The notes under the pieces: generated by a model
The model's database searches: none
The model's input: the letters and a program-made list of their open reading frames with translations, nothing else
Told to the model about the DNA's origin: nothing
Shown here: piece by piece, positions 1-5,490 of the stretch
How positions within the stretch are numbered: the first letter of the stretch is position 1
Layout: every line of letters begins with the position of its first letter
Program-made: the position numbers and the translations under genes
Source of the DNA: Campylobacteraceae bacterium
GTDB taxonomy: Bacteria; Campylobacterota; Campylobacteria; Campylobacterales; Sulfurospirillaceae
DNA: 6,252 nucleotides
NCBI GenBank assembly: GCA_027055635.1
Contig: JALUMZ010000296.1
Coordinates: 1 to 6,252, forward strand
Reading direction: 5' to 3'

Positions 1-74
1 AGATAACCTATAACTATGCTGACCACAAGTACCGCTTCTAGCGATTCTCTAAAAACTATGATAAACTCTTCCAT
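1..74 (-). CDS. FTR1-family iron permease, N-terminal fragment (cut by window edge)
   Basis: Reading the minus strand from 74 gives MEEFIIVFRESLEAVLVVS followed by IVIGY and then the window edge. The R-E-S-L-E segment inside a hydrophobic first helix matches the R-E-x-x-E iron-binding motif that opens FTR1/EfeU-type permeases, which move iron across the inner membrane. Two consecutive ATG codons occur (75-77 and 72-74). The second is preferred because the ribosome binding site AAAAGGA (complement of 82-88) lies about 6 nt before it and only 3 nt before the first. A Fur-box-like array lies just upstream, which fits an iron-uptake gene. Only about 25 residues are visible, so the second REGLE motif and the remaining helices cannot be checked. 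The family call rests on one motif, its N-terminal position and the regulatory context. Confidence 0.72.
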   Translation of the reverse strand, partial: MEEFIIVFRESLEAVLVVSIVIGY

Positions 75-89
75 CATATATCCTTTTAT

Positions 90-122
90 TGATAATCATA
101 ATCAGATAATACTTAAATTATC
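90..122. promoter_or_regulatory. Fur-box-like operator array before the iron permease gene
   Basis: Bases 90-104 read TGATAATCATAATCA. This matches the 7-1-7 Fur consensus TGATAATnATTATCA at 13 of 14 defined positions. A second, looser pair, GATAAT (105-110) and ATTATC (117-122) as an inverted repeat around six bases, follows directly. The array lies 16-48 bp upstream of the permease start. It overlaps a possible minus-strand -10 element (TATTAT, complement of 106-111), where a bound repressor would block transcription. Repression of FTR1 by Fur-iron is the natural reading. Whether the divergent plus-strand gene is also controlled is unknown, because its predicted -10 is about 70 bp away. Confidence 0.7.
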
Positions 123-190
123 ATTAGATTTCTTACATAACCCCTTATATTCTCAGTAAGTATCTAACTAGAAGTCCATTTAAAAATATA

Positions 191-199
191 TGCTAGAAT
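191..199 (+). promoter_or_regulatory. Extended -10 promoter element for the CopZ-like gene
   Basis: TGCTAGAAT is an extended -10 (TGn plus TAGAAT, one mismatch to TATAAT). No convincing -35 lies 16-18 bp upstream, which is common for extended -10 and Campylobacterota promoters. The expected start point is near 205-207, so the transcript would begin almost exactly at the edge of the 54-bp palindrome. Confidence 0.4.
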
Positions 200-202
200 T
201 AA

Positions 203-256
203 ATTACTCCACCAGACAATATCCTGAATATTCAGGATATTGTCTGGTGGAGTAAT
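203..256. repeat. Perfect 54-bp palindrome (27-bp arms, no spacer)
   Basis: The left arm (203-229, beginning ATTACTCCACCAGACAATAT) is the exact reverse complement of the right arm (230-256). The centre is AAT|ATT and there are no mismatches. Symmetry ends cleanly at both sides (202/257 do not pair). As RNA it would fold into a very stable hairpin of about 25 bp with a minimal loop. No T-run follows in either direction, so it is not a standard intrinsic terminator. It lies between the predicted -10 (194-199) and the ribosome binding site (263-268) of the CopZ-like gene, so it would form the 5' leader hairpin. The flanks AATTAA (197-202) and AATCAA (257-262) match at five of six bases, which could be a decayed target duplication of a small inserted element. 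Function is unknown. Confidence 0.95.
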
Positions 257-262
257 AATCAA

Positions 263-268
263 AAAGGA
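263..268 (+). promoter_or_regulatory. Ribosome binding site AAAGGA pointing to an ATA codon
   Basis: AAAGGA is the only good Shine-Dalgarno match before the CopZ-like reading frame. A start 6 nt downstream would fall on ATA at 275-277, in frame with the gene. No ATG, GTG or TTG lies at usable spacing, and the TTG at 311 has no such site before it. The site implies either translation from a non-standard codon or a mutated or misread ATG. Confidence 0.45.
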
Positions 269-310
269 AAAATCATACAATTTACTTCAAAAAATACAGA
301 ACCTTGCTGT

Positions 311-793
311 TTGATAGTTAAAAACAAAGAGGGAGCAGAAGATAATCAACATGACTGCTGTACACCTCAGCCAAAAGGAAAAGTTGAGTGTCCAGAGTGT
401 GGTAAAAAAGCCAAGGGGATACTAGAAAAAACCGTGCAGCATCTATTAACCAACAAAGCAAAATCAAATATAGCTTTATATGATGGATTTTACTACTGCA
501 AGAGCTCTACATGTAGAGTTATATATTTTAGAGGAGATGTGATCTTGACTCAAGAAGATCTAAGTGTAAAAGTCGGTTTAAAAGATGGTACAACTCCTGC
601 AAACCTTTGCTATTGCTTTGGATGGACAAAAGAGAAAATCAAAGACGAGATATTAAAAAACGGCAAAAGTGGAGCTATTGATGACATAAAACACAAGATG
701 GCAACAGTTGGATGCTCTTGTGAGATAAAAAATCCTAGTGGAAATTGTTGTATGGGTGATGTCTCAAAATATATTAAGGGCAATTTCATATAA
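311..793 (+). CDS. CopZ N-terminal-type zinc/[2Fe-2S] metallochaperone-like protein
   Basis: The 160-residue product (from TTG) is rich in cysteine: CC at 16-17, a CPEC zinc-knuckle pair at 27-30, C63 and C68 (YYCKSSTCRVIYF), CYC at 100-102, CSC at 135-137 and CC at 146-147. The C-terminal stretch CSCEIKNPSGNCCMGDV is the hallmark of the N-terminal domain of Archaeoglobus CopZ, which holds one zinc and one [2Fe-2S] cluster and is linked to copper reduction and delivery. The C-terminal HMA copper-binding domain of full CopZ is absent, so this is the stand-alone form, probably cytoplasmic. The start is uncertain. The frame is open back to 203, just after a TAA at 200-202, and the best ribosome binding site favours ATA at 275, which would add 12 residues including another CC pair (total 172). 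The 3' end abuts the convergent glutaminase with no gap. The metal partner is inferred, not shown. Confidence 0.8.
   Translation: MIVKNKEGAEDNQHDCCTPQPKGKVECPECGKKAKGILEKTVQHLLTNKAKSNIALYDGFYYCKSSTCRVIYFRGDVILTQEDLSVKVGLKDGTTPANLCYCFGWTKEKIKDEILKNGKSGAIDDIKHKMATVGCSCEIKNPSGNCCMGDVSKYIKGNFI
505..518. repeat. 14-bp palindrome CTCTACATGTAGAG, copy 1
   Basis: This is a perfect palindrome inside the CopZ-like gene, covering roughly the SSTCR codons. An identical 14-mer lies at 2235-2248 in the AraC gene, and its first 11 bases recur at 3562-3572 in the aminotransferase gene. Confidence 0.85.
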
Positions 794-1714
794 TCAAAAA
801 ATTGACAATCCTGTCTTTGTTGTAAAAAGTTCTAGTGCCTTTGTGCCTATAAGTGAATTTCCTTGCTTGTTGAGCTTGGGAGAGTAAACACACAATGCCA
901 TCATTTTAGGAACTATAGCTACTATTCCTCCACCTACGCCACTTTTTCCCGGAAGTCCGACTCTAAAGGCAAAATCTCCAGAGGCATCATAGTGACCACA
1001 AGTAAGAAGCAGAGAGTTAACTCGCTTGGCTTGTGATTGATTTAGGTATTTTTTATTTGTAAGCGGATGAGTTCCATGGTTTGCTAGATACAGCATAGCT
1101 TTTGCTAGTTCATTTGTACTCATCTCAAAAGAGCACTGCTTAAAATAGGTCTTCATAACCTCATCTATATCATTTTCTATATTTTTAAAGCTTTTCATCA
1201 GATTTACTAACGCCATATTTCTAAATCCATATTTTAATTCGCTATGGTAAACCTCTTCATTGATAGTTATGTCAGCGCTCGATATCTCATCTATAAATCT
1301 TTTTATCTCTTGGAATGCTTTTTTGGAATTTTTATATTTTGAAACCAGCGTATCTGCTGTGACTATCGCACCTGCGTTGATAAAAGGGTTCCTAGGTATT
1401 CCATTTTCATACTCTAATTGCACTAAGGAGTTAAAGGGATCTCCTGATGGCTCATGCCAAACTCTTTTATAGAGTGATTTTTCATATATACAAAGTGACA
1501 TACTGTAAGTAAAAACCTTTGAAATACTTTGGATAGAAAATTTTTTCTTACTACACCCTACATTATAAACACTGCCATCTATAAACTCTACAGACATGGC
1601 AAAATCGCTTGGTTCAACATCCCTTAGAGCAGGAATATAGTCTGCAACTTTTCCTTGAGAAAACAGGGGTTTAATCTCATCAGCTATCTCTTCTAGTATC
1701 TTTTGATAATCCAC
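794..1714 (-). CDS. glsA: Glutaminase (serine-dependent beta-lactamase-like)
   Basis: This enzyme hydrolyses L-glutamine to L-glutamate and ammonia in the cytosol (EC 3.5.1.2). Its 306 residues match the usual bacterial length of about 305-310. The catalytic S-x-x-K is visible as S63-I-S-K66 in FSIQSISKVF, equivalent to Ser66/Lys69 of the E. coli enzymes. Other family blocks are NPFINAGAIV (110-118), FRNMALVNLM (164-173), Y190 and the C-terminal block HYDASGDFAFRVGLPGKSGV (241-260), which includes Y242 and the glycine-rich loop. The start codon is GTG (1712-1714), preceded by TAGGAA about 8 nt upstream. A strong extended -10 (1742-1750) gives it its own promoter, so it need not depend on the AraC gene 64 bp upstream. 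The stop is immediately adjacent to that of the convergent CopZ-like gene. Possible roles are glutamate supply and ammonia release; the sequence does not decide which. Confidence 0.96.
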   Translation of the reverse strand: MDYQKILEEIADEIKPLFSQGKVADYIPALRDVEPSDFAMSVEFIDGSVYNVGCSKKKFSIQSISKVFTYSMSLCIYEKSLYKRVWHEPSGDPFNSLVQLEYENGIPRNPFINAGAIVTADTLVSKYKNSKKAFQEIKRFIDEISSADITINEEVYHSELKYGFRNMALVNLMKSFKNIENDIDEVMKTYFKQCSFEMSTNELAKAMLYLANHGTHPLTNKKYLNQSQAKRVNSLLLTCGHYDASGDFAFRVGLPGKSGVGGGIVAIVPKMMALCVYSPKLNKQGNSLIGTKALELFTTKTGLSIF

Positions 1715-1741
1715 TTATTTTTCCTATTAATTTAGTATCTT

Positions 1742-1750
1742 ATTATACCA
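1742..1750 (-). promoter_or_regulatory. Extended -10 promoter of glsA
   Basis: On the minus strand this reads TGGTATAAT, a perfect TATAAT with the TGn extension. Transcription would start near 1735, giving a leader of about 20 nt that contains the TAGGAA ribosome binding site (complement of 1721-1726). No clear -35 is visible. It lies in the 64-bp gap after the AraC-family gene. Confidence 0.6.
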
Positions 1751-1778
1751 ATTTTATCTGGTCTTTAGTGCAGCGCTC

Positions 1779-2630
1779 CTATTTATACCTAATAGGAACA
1801 TAAAAATCCAACTCAAACTTGCTATCTTTCCTTAGAAAGTGATTTTTATGGTAGTGGGCGAGTGAAGGCAAATGCACCTTTTCATATAGAGAGTTTGGAA
1901 GCCATACATAGTAGATATAGTCCATATACCTCATCAAATCCCCATACTCTCCTTTGAGTGAAAATCTTGCACAAAATATCTTTGGTATCTCCATCACCCC
2001 AACTTGTGCATTTGGATATATCTCCTCTTTGGTCTCCAAACATGCCACATAATGGCACTCCTCTTTTTTTACTATATTTGGATTACTGTGGTGCAGACCT
2101 ATCATCTGCATCATATCAAATTTCAATCCAGCACAATCACAAAACCACATAAGCTTCATCCACGCATCTTTTATACTCCTATCATAGCCTCTGTGTCTCA
2201 CATAAATAACTCTTCTCTTCTGGAACATACATATCTCTACATGTAGAGGAGTTAGATCTCTAATCTCTTGGTTTATATTTTTGGGTACATCTATCTCTCT
2301 CCATTTTGTCGGTGTCACACCAAAACAGTCTTTAAAAGCGTGTGTAAAAGATGAGTTTGAAGAGAATCCTGATTCAGCTAAAATCTCACTTATAGTCGAA
2401 TTTGGATTAAAAAGCAGGGCATTTGCACTATGCTCTAGTCTCACTCTTCTTATGTAGGTATGCAAACTCTCCCCAACGATACTCTTAAAGATTCTATTGA
2501 AGTGAAAAGGAGACATGGAGACCATAGAGGATAGCTCTTTGACACTATAATTCCTAGCGATATTAAGATGAATTTGGTATAAAATCTCATTTACCCTTTG
2601 GGCATGGTCACCTCTTGTACTCTTTTTCAT
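1779..2630 (-). CDS. AraC-family transcriptional regulator with GyrI-like effector domain
   Basis: The 283-residue protein begins with an AraC-type double helix-turn-helix DNA-binding domain (about 10-110). The first helix-turn-helix is around 28-50 (VKELSSMVSMSPFHFNRIFK). The second is around 78-101, followed by the signature FSSNSSFTHAFKDCFGVTPTKWR. Residues about 128-283 form a GyrI/SbmC-like small-molecule domain that ends in the typical ELDFYVPIRYK strand. This Rob-like order (DNA binding first, GyrI second) is usual for activators sensing small, often hydrophobic or toxic, compounds; the ligand here is unknown. ATG at 2628-2630 is the only sensible start because an in-frame TGA lies at 2634-2636. 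No good ribosome binding site precedes it, and a -10 element ends only 5 nt before it, so the mRNA may be leaderless. It is divergent from the aminotransferase and upstream of glsA, both plausible targets by position. Confidence 0.93.
   Translation of the reverse strand: MKKSTRGDHAQRVNEILYQIHLNIARNYSVKELSSMVSMSPFHFNRIFKSIVGESLHTYIRRVRLEHSANALLFNPNSTISEILAESGFSSNSSFTHAFKDCFGVTPTKWREIDVPKNINQEIRDLTPLHVEICMFQKRRVIYVRHRGYDRSIKDAWMKLMWFCDCAGLKFDMMQMIGLHHSNPNIVKKEECHYVACLETKEEIYPNAQVGVMEIPKIFCARFSLKGEYGDLMRYMDYIYYVWLPNSLYEKVHLPSLAHYHKNHFLRKDSKFELDFYVPIRYK
2235..2248. repeat. 14-bp palindrome CTCTACATGTAGAG, copy 2
   Basis: Identical to the palindrome at 505-518. It lies within the AraC-family gene, near the junction of the DNA-binding and GyrI-like domains, with no relation to reading frame or gene function that I can see. 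Confidence 0.85.
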
Positions 2631-2635
2631 ACTTC

Positions 2636-2644
2636 ATTATAGCA
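2636..2644 (-). promoter_or_regulatory. Extended -10 promoter of the AraC-family gene, almost touching its start codon
   Basis: On the minus strand this reads TGCTATAAT, a perfect extended -10. Only five bases (GAAGT) separate it from ATG at 2630. With the usual 6-7 nt spacing the transcript would begin at about the A of the start codon. A weak -35 (TTAGTT, complement of 2658-2663) is possible. Confidence 0.5.
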
Positions 2645-2672
2645 CATTTCAACAAAGAACTAATCATAAAAT

Positions 2673-2704
2673 TTGTAGAGAAAAACCTATAAAACCTATA
2701 AAAT
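2673..2704 (+). promoter_or_regulatory. Probable promoter of the aminotransferase gene
   Basis: A weak -35 (TTGTAG, 2673-2678) is followed after 18 bp by TATAAAAT (2697-2704). The -10 lies in a 9-bp tandem repeat, AAAACCTAT twice (2682-2699), so TATAAA occurs at both 2688 and 2697. The tandem repeat could be a slippage product or part of an activator site in this 96-bp divergent region. Confidence 0.4.
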
Positions 2705-2726
2705 TCTAAATAAAAAAGGATATAAA

Positions 2727-3899
2727 ATGTACTACTCATTCGCAAGAAGGACAAAAAATCAAAGGAGATCCTTCGTCAGAGAGATATTGGATTTAACTCA
2801 AAAGCGCTCTATCATCTCATTTGCAGGAGGACTACCAGATAGCAAACTCTTTCCCGCCAAAGAGATAGAGCAAGAGATAAATGAGACACTAAAACTTGGC
2901 AAAGAGATATTTCAATACTCTAGTGCACAAGGAGTACAGGAGCTAAGAGAGGAGATTTCAAAAGAGTACATAGATACAGAAAAAGAGGAGATACTCATCA
3001 CCTCAGGCTCTCAACAGGGGCTAGATTTGATTTGCAAAACTTTTTTAGATAAAGGTGATGAAGTTGTCGTAGAATCTCCAACATATCTGGCCGCTCTAAA
3101 TCTTTTTGATATGTTTGAGGTTCAAATTACCGGCGTAGAACTTACAAACAGAGGTGTTGATACAGATAAATTAGAGAAGATATTTGAGACAAAAAAACCA
3201 AAACTATTCTACACAATTCCCACCTTTCAAAATCCAACAGGTTGGAGCTGGGATATAGAGACGAAAGAAAAAGTTGCAAAATTAGCAAGAAAGCATGGAG
3301 TAGTTATCATAGAAGACACTCCATACAGTAAACTTAGATATAGCGGGTTTGAGAGTAAAAATTTTGATGAGCTTCTGCCTGAGTTTACTATCAGTCTTGG
3401 TACATTTTCAAAAACTCTTGCGCCTGATTTTAGAATTGGCTGGATAAAAGCACCAAAAGAGCTAATCAAAATACTGCAGACCATGAAAGAAAACTCGGAC
3501 TTACAAAGCTCAAGATTTTTCCAATATGTAGCAGTAAATCTGATAAAAAACAAAAAATTGTCTCTACATGTACAGAGCCTTATAGAGGTCTATAGAAATA
3601 AAAGAGATTGTATGGCTAACGCTCTAAAAGAGGAGTTTGGAGATGATGTAGAGTTTGACATACCAAAAGGGGGTATGTTTTTTTGGGTAAAATTCACGGG
3701 CATAGATAGTATGAAGCTTTTTGAATTATCCATCAAAAAAGGTGTGGCTTTTGTACCGGCTGAAACATTTTTTAGTGAGATAAAATCATCATCTTATGCG
3801 AGACTAAATTTCACAAGCTCTTCGTGCACACAGATACAAGATGGCATCAAAAGAATAAAAGAGGCATATGAGGCGCTTTCTTCTAGTTGTTTAATTTAA
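2727..3899 (+). CDS. PLP-dependent aminotransferase (fold type I, class I/II; 2-aminoadipate/MocR-like branch)
   Basis: The 390-residue cytosolic enzyme transfers an amino group between an amino acid and a 2-oxo acid through pyridoxal phosphate. Visible landmarks are FAGGLPDSKLFP (32-43), the phosphate-site region SGSQQGLDL (93-101), PTFQNPTG (165-172, N169), the pyridine-contacting D197 in VIIEDTPY with Y200, the Schiff-base lysine K229 in SLGTFSKTLAP, R236 in RIGW and the substrate carboxylate arginine R359 in SYARLNF. These blocks resemble the LysN / 2-aminoadipate and valine-pyruvate-like aminotransferases that share ancestry with MocR C-terminal domains. There is no N-terminal helix-turn-helix, so it is a free enzyme. 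The usual LAPGLRIGW loop reads LAPDFRIGW, replacing a small glycine. The start ATG has AAAAAAGGA 6 nt upstream. It is divergent from the AraC/GyrI regulator, which may control it. Substrate cannot be assigned from sequence alone. Confidence 0.92.
   Translation: MYYSFARRTKNQRRSFVREILDLTQKRSIISFAGGLPDSKLFPAKEIEQEINETLKLGKEIFQYSSAQGVQELREEISKEYIDTEKEEILITSGSQQGLDLICKTFLDKGDEVVVESPTYLAALNLFDMFEVQITGVELTNRGVDTDKLEKIFETKKPKLFYTIPTFQNPTGWSWDIETKEKVAKLARKHGVVIIEDTPYSKLRYSGFESKNFDELLPEFTISLGTFSKTLAPDFRIGWIKAPKELIKILQTMKENSDLQSSRFFQYVAVNLIKNKKLSLHVQSLIEVYRNKRDCMANALKEEFGDDVEFDIPKGGMFFWVKFTGIDSMKLFELSIKKGVAFVPAETFFSEIKSSSYARLNFTSSSCTQIQDGIKRIKEAYEALSSSCLI
3562..3572. repeat. Partial copy (11 bp) of the CTCTACATGTAGAG palindrome
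   Basis: CTCTACATGTA matches the first 11 bases of the two 14-bp palindromes. The following bases (CAGAG) diverge by an extra C, so the sequence reads CTCTACATGTACAGAG, an interrupted palindrome. It lies within the aminotransferase gene. Confidence 0.6.
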
Positions 3900-3917
3900 A
3901 AAATAGACAACTATTTT
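3884..3917 (+). terminator. Weak candidate terminator after the aminotransferase gene
   Basis: TAGTTGT (3884-3890) pairs with ACAACTA (3907-3913) across a 16-nt AT-rich loop and is followed by TTTT. The 7-bp stem is short and AT-rich and its left arm lies within the last codons of the gene, so it may be weak or fortuitous. Confidence 0.28.
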
Positions 3918-3942
3918 AAGAAATTATATAACCAATATTCGG

Positions 3943-3948
3943 TAAAAT
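3943..3948 (+). promoter_or_regulatory. Possible -10 of the response-regulator/ODP operon
   Basis: TAAAAT (one mismatch to TATAAT) in an AT-rich context, 28 nt before the start codon, with no recognisable -35. It is the best candidate in the 76-bp gap upstream of the operon, so the operon probably has its own promoter. Confidence 0.33.
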
Positions 3949-3975
3949 AAATCAGTTTACTGTTTTGGAGTCATT

Positions 3976-5490
3976 ATGGATGAAAAAAACAACTATAAAA
4001 AATTAGCAAAATTAGCAAAAGGTTTCACCCTTTTGTATGTCGAAGATAACCCTGGACTCCAACATCAAGCATCCAAAATCTTAAAGAAATTTTTCTCTTA
4101 TGTTCTTGTTGCAAGTGATGGGCAAGAGGGCTTTGAAATATTTAAAGAAAATTCTCCGGACATAGTTATCACCGATATAAAAATGCCAAAAATGAGTGGA
4201 TTAGATATGGCAAGAAAGATGAAAAACTTAGACCAAGATGTGAAAATCATCGTGGCTTCGGCATTTAGTGAGAAATCTTATCTTCTTGAATCCATAGAAA
4301 TAGGTGTAGTAAAGTATTTAAACAAGCCCATACCGATAGAAATACTCACAAATACTCTGATAGACATTATAGAGAAGATAAATAACGAAAATGATATAAA
4401 ACTTTTTGAACGATATACAGTAGATTCATTTGAGTATCAAAACAATATGTTAATTTTGATACAAAAAGATGAAGTATTAACTGCAAATAAAAAATGTTTG
4501 GAATTTTTCTCTGTGGAGAGCAGACAAGAGTTTAAGGATTTTTTTAAGGATTTTTCAAAAGTTCTTCTACCTGAAGAGGGATTCTTGTATAAAAAAGATA
4601 AAACAGGTTGGCTAGATACTGTAAAAGAAAATGAAAATAGACTTTTTAGTGTTAAGATAAGGGGTAAAGATGGAAAAAATAGGCATTTTGCCCTAAAATC
4701 TAGCAAGATTCCAGGTAAGTATGACTATTATATCCTCTCGTTTGATGATATTACCGAGCTAGGATTGCTCAAAGAATACACTCAAGATCTCCCAGAGAGT
4801 GAACAGATAGATCAAGAGAAGATTAAAACGATAAATATCTTGCATGTACTAAAAAGAAATAAATCTAAAATAAGGCTATACAACTCATACAAAGGTTTAT
4901 CTATCTCAAACACAGGCACCATAGAAGAGATAACAGCGCAACAGATGAGCATAAAGACAACATATCTGCAACAAAGAGCCATACATATAGATAAGAAAAC
5001 AATTTTAGAAGCCGAACTACTCCCTCAAGCCCTAGAGTGCAAGCTTGTAAATATAAATTTTGATACTCAAATGGTAACTCTGAATGATTATAATTTCATA
5101 CAACACCTACCTTCACAACAAAAATATGTACGGGTTATGCCTGAAGATGAAAGCATAGTTGAGGTATTTTTTAATACTACCAAGATAACATTTAATATCA
5201 AGATAATAGATATAAGCATAGAGGGTTGCAACCTCTCATTTTCATCACTGCCCGCAGGAATGAAAACAGACAATGAACTGTTGCTTAAATTAAAGCTTGG
5301 CAGCAAAAAATCACAACTAGATATAAGCACAAAAAGTAAAATTTTAAAGATAGAAGAGAAGAGTCGGGAATTTAGAGTAGTAACTACTTTTGATCTTCCA
5401 ACAGATATAAAAAAACAGTTAATAGACTATATCGCAAGAAGACAAATGGCGCTAATAAGAGAGTTTAAAGGGCTACAAAATGCAAAATGA
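3976..5490 (+). CDS. Receiver-PAS-PilZ response regulator
   Basis: The 504-residue cytoplasmic signalling protein has three parts. Residues about 16-135 are a CheY-like receiver with a complete site: acidic pair E23/D24 (YVEDN), phospho-acceptor D67 (VITDIKMP), S95, Y114 and K117-P118. Residues about 145-262 look like a PAS domain ending in the typical SFDDITEL linker. Residues about 283-490 are a beta-rich YcgR-like region followed by PilZ, with D412-x-S414-xx-G417 (IDISIEG). The PilZ RxxxR motif is degenerate: YVR supplies R386, but the expected arginine positions 381-382 are glutamines, so c-di-GMP binding is doubtful. There is no helix-turn-helix or GGDEF/EAL, so output is probably through PilZ protein contacts. 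The ATG follows GGAG by 5 nt. The 3' end overlaps the ODP gene by 11 bp, indicating translational coupling. A 12-bp tandem duplication (4531-4554) encodes FKDFFKDF in the PAS region. Confidence 0.88.
   Translation: MDEKNNYKKLAKLAKGFTLLYVEDNPGLQHQASKILKKFFSYVLVASDGQEGFEIFKENSPDIVITDIKMPKMSGLDMARKMKNLDQDVKIIVASAFSEKSYLLESIEIGVVKYLNKPIPIEILTNTLIDIIEKINNENDIKLFERYTVDSFEYQNNMLILIQKDEVLTANKKCLEFFSVESRQEFKDFFKDFSKVLLPEEGFLYKKDKTGWLDTVKENENRLFSVKIRGKDGKNRHFALKSSKIPGKYDYYILSFDDITELGLLKEYTQDLPESEQIDQEKIKTINILHVLKRNKSKIRLYNSYKGLSISNTGTIEEITAQQMSIKTTYLQQRAIHIDKKTILEAELLPQALECKLVNINFDTQMVTLNDYNFIQHLPSQQKYVRVMPEDESIVEVFFNTTKITFNIKIIDISIEGCNLSFSSLPAGMKTDNELLLKLKLGSKKSQLDISTKSKILKIEEKSREFRVVTTFDLPTDIKKQLIDYIARRQMALIREFKGLQNAK
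4531..4554 (+). repeat. Perfect 12-bp tandem duplication, in frame
   Basis: TTTAAGGATTTT occurs twice in tandem, starting on a codon boundary and encoding FKDF-FKDF (residues 186-193 of the response regulator). Copy gain or loss keeps the frame and would change the PAS-region loop by four residues. Confidence 0.9.

Noticed and set aside
203..256. Palindrome as an intrinsic terminator
   Set aside because: No T-run follows on either strand, and it lies downstream of a promoter rather than after a gene end.
1260..1472. Plus-strand open frame opposite glsA
   Set aside because: Antisense shadow of a well-conserved glutaminase; no ribosome binding site or family resemblance.
1958..2246. Two overlapping plus-strand open frames opposite the AraC-family gene
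   Set aside because: Low-complexity products with no recognisable motif, fully inside a convincing regulator gene on the other strand.
3227..3553. Minus-strand open frame inside the aminotransferase gene
   Set aside because: Shadow of conserved PLP-site codons; no independent support.
2727..3899. MocR/GntR-type regulator
   Set aside because: The protein begins directly with the aminotransferase domain and lacks an N-terminal winged helix.
4437..4706. Minus-strand open frame inside the response-regulator gene
   Set aside because: Serine/phenylalanine-rich product typical of the complement of lysine/glutamate-rich coding sequence.
5088..5330. Minus-strand open frame opposite the PilZ region
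   Set aside because: Shadow frame with no motif and no ribosome binding site.
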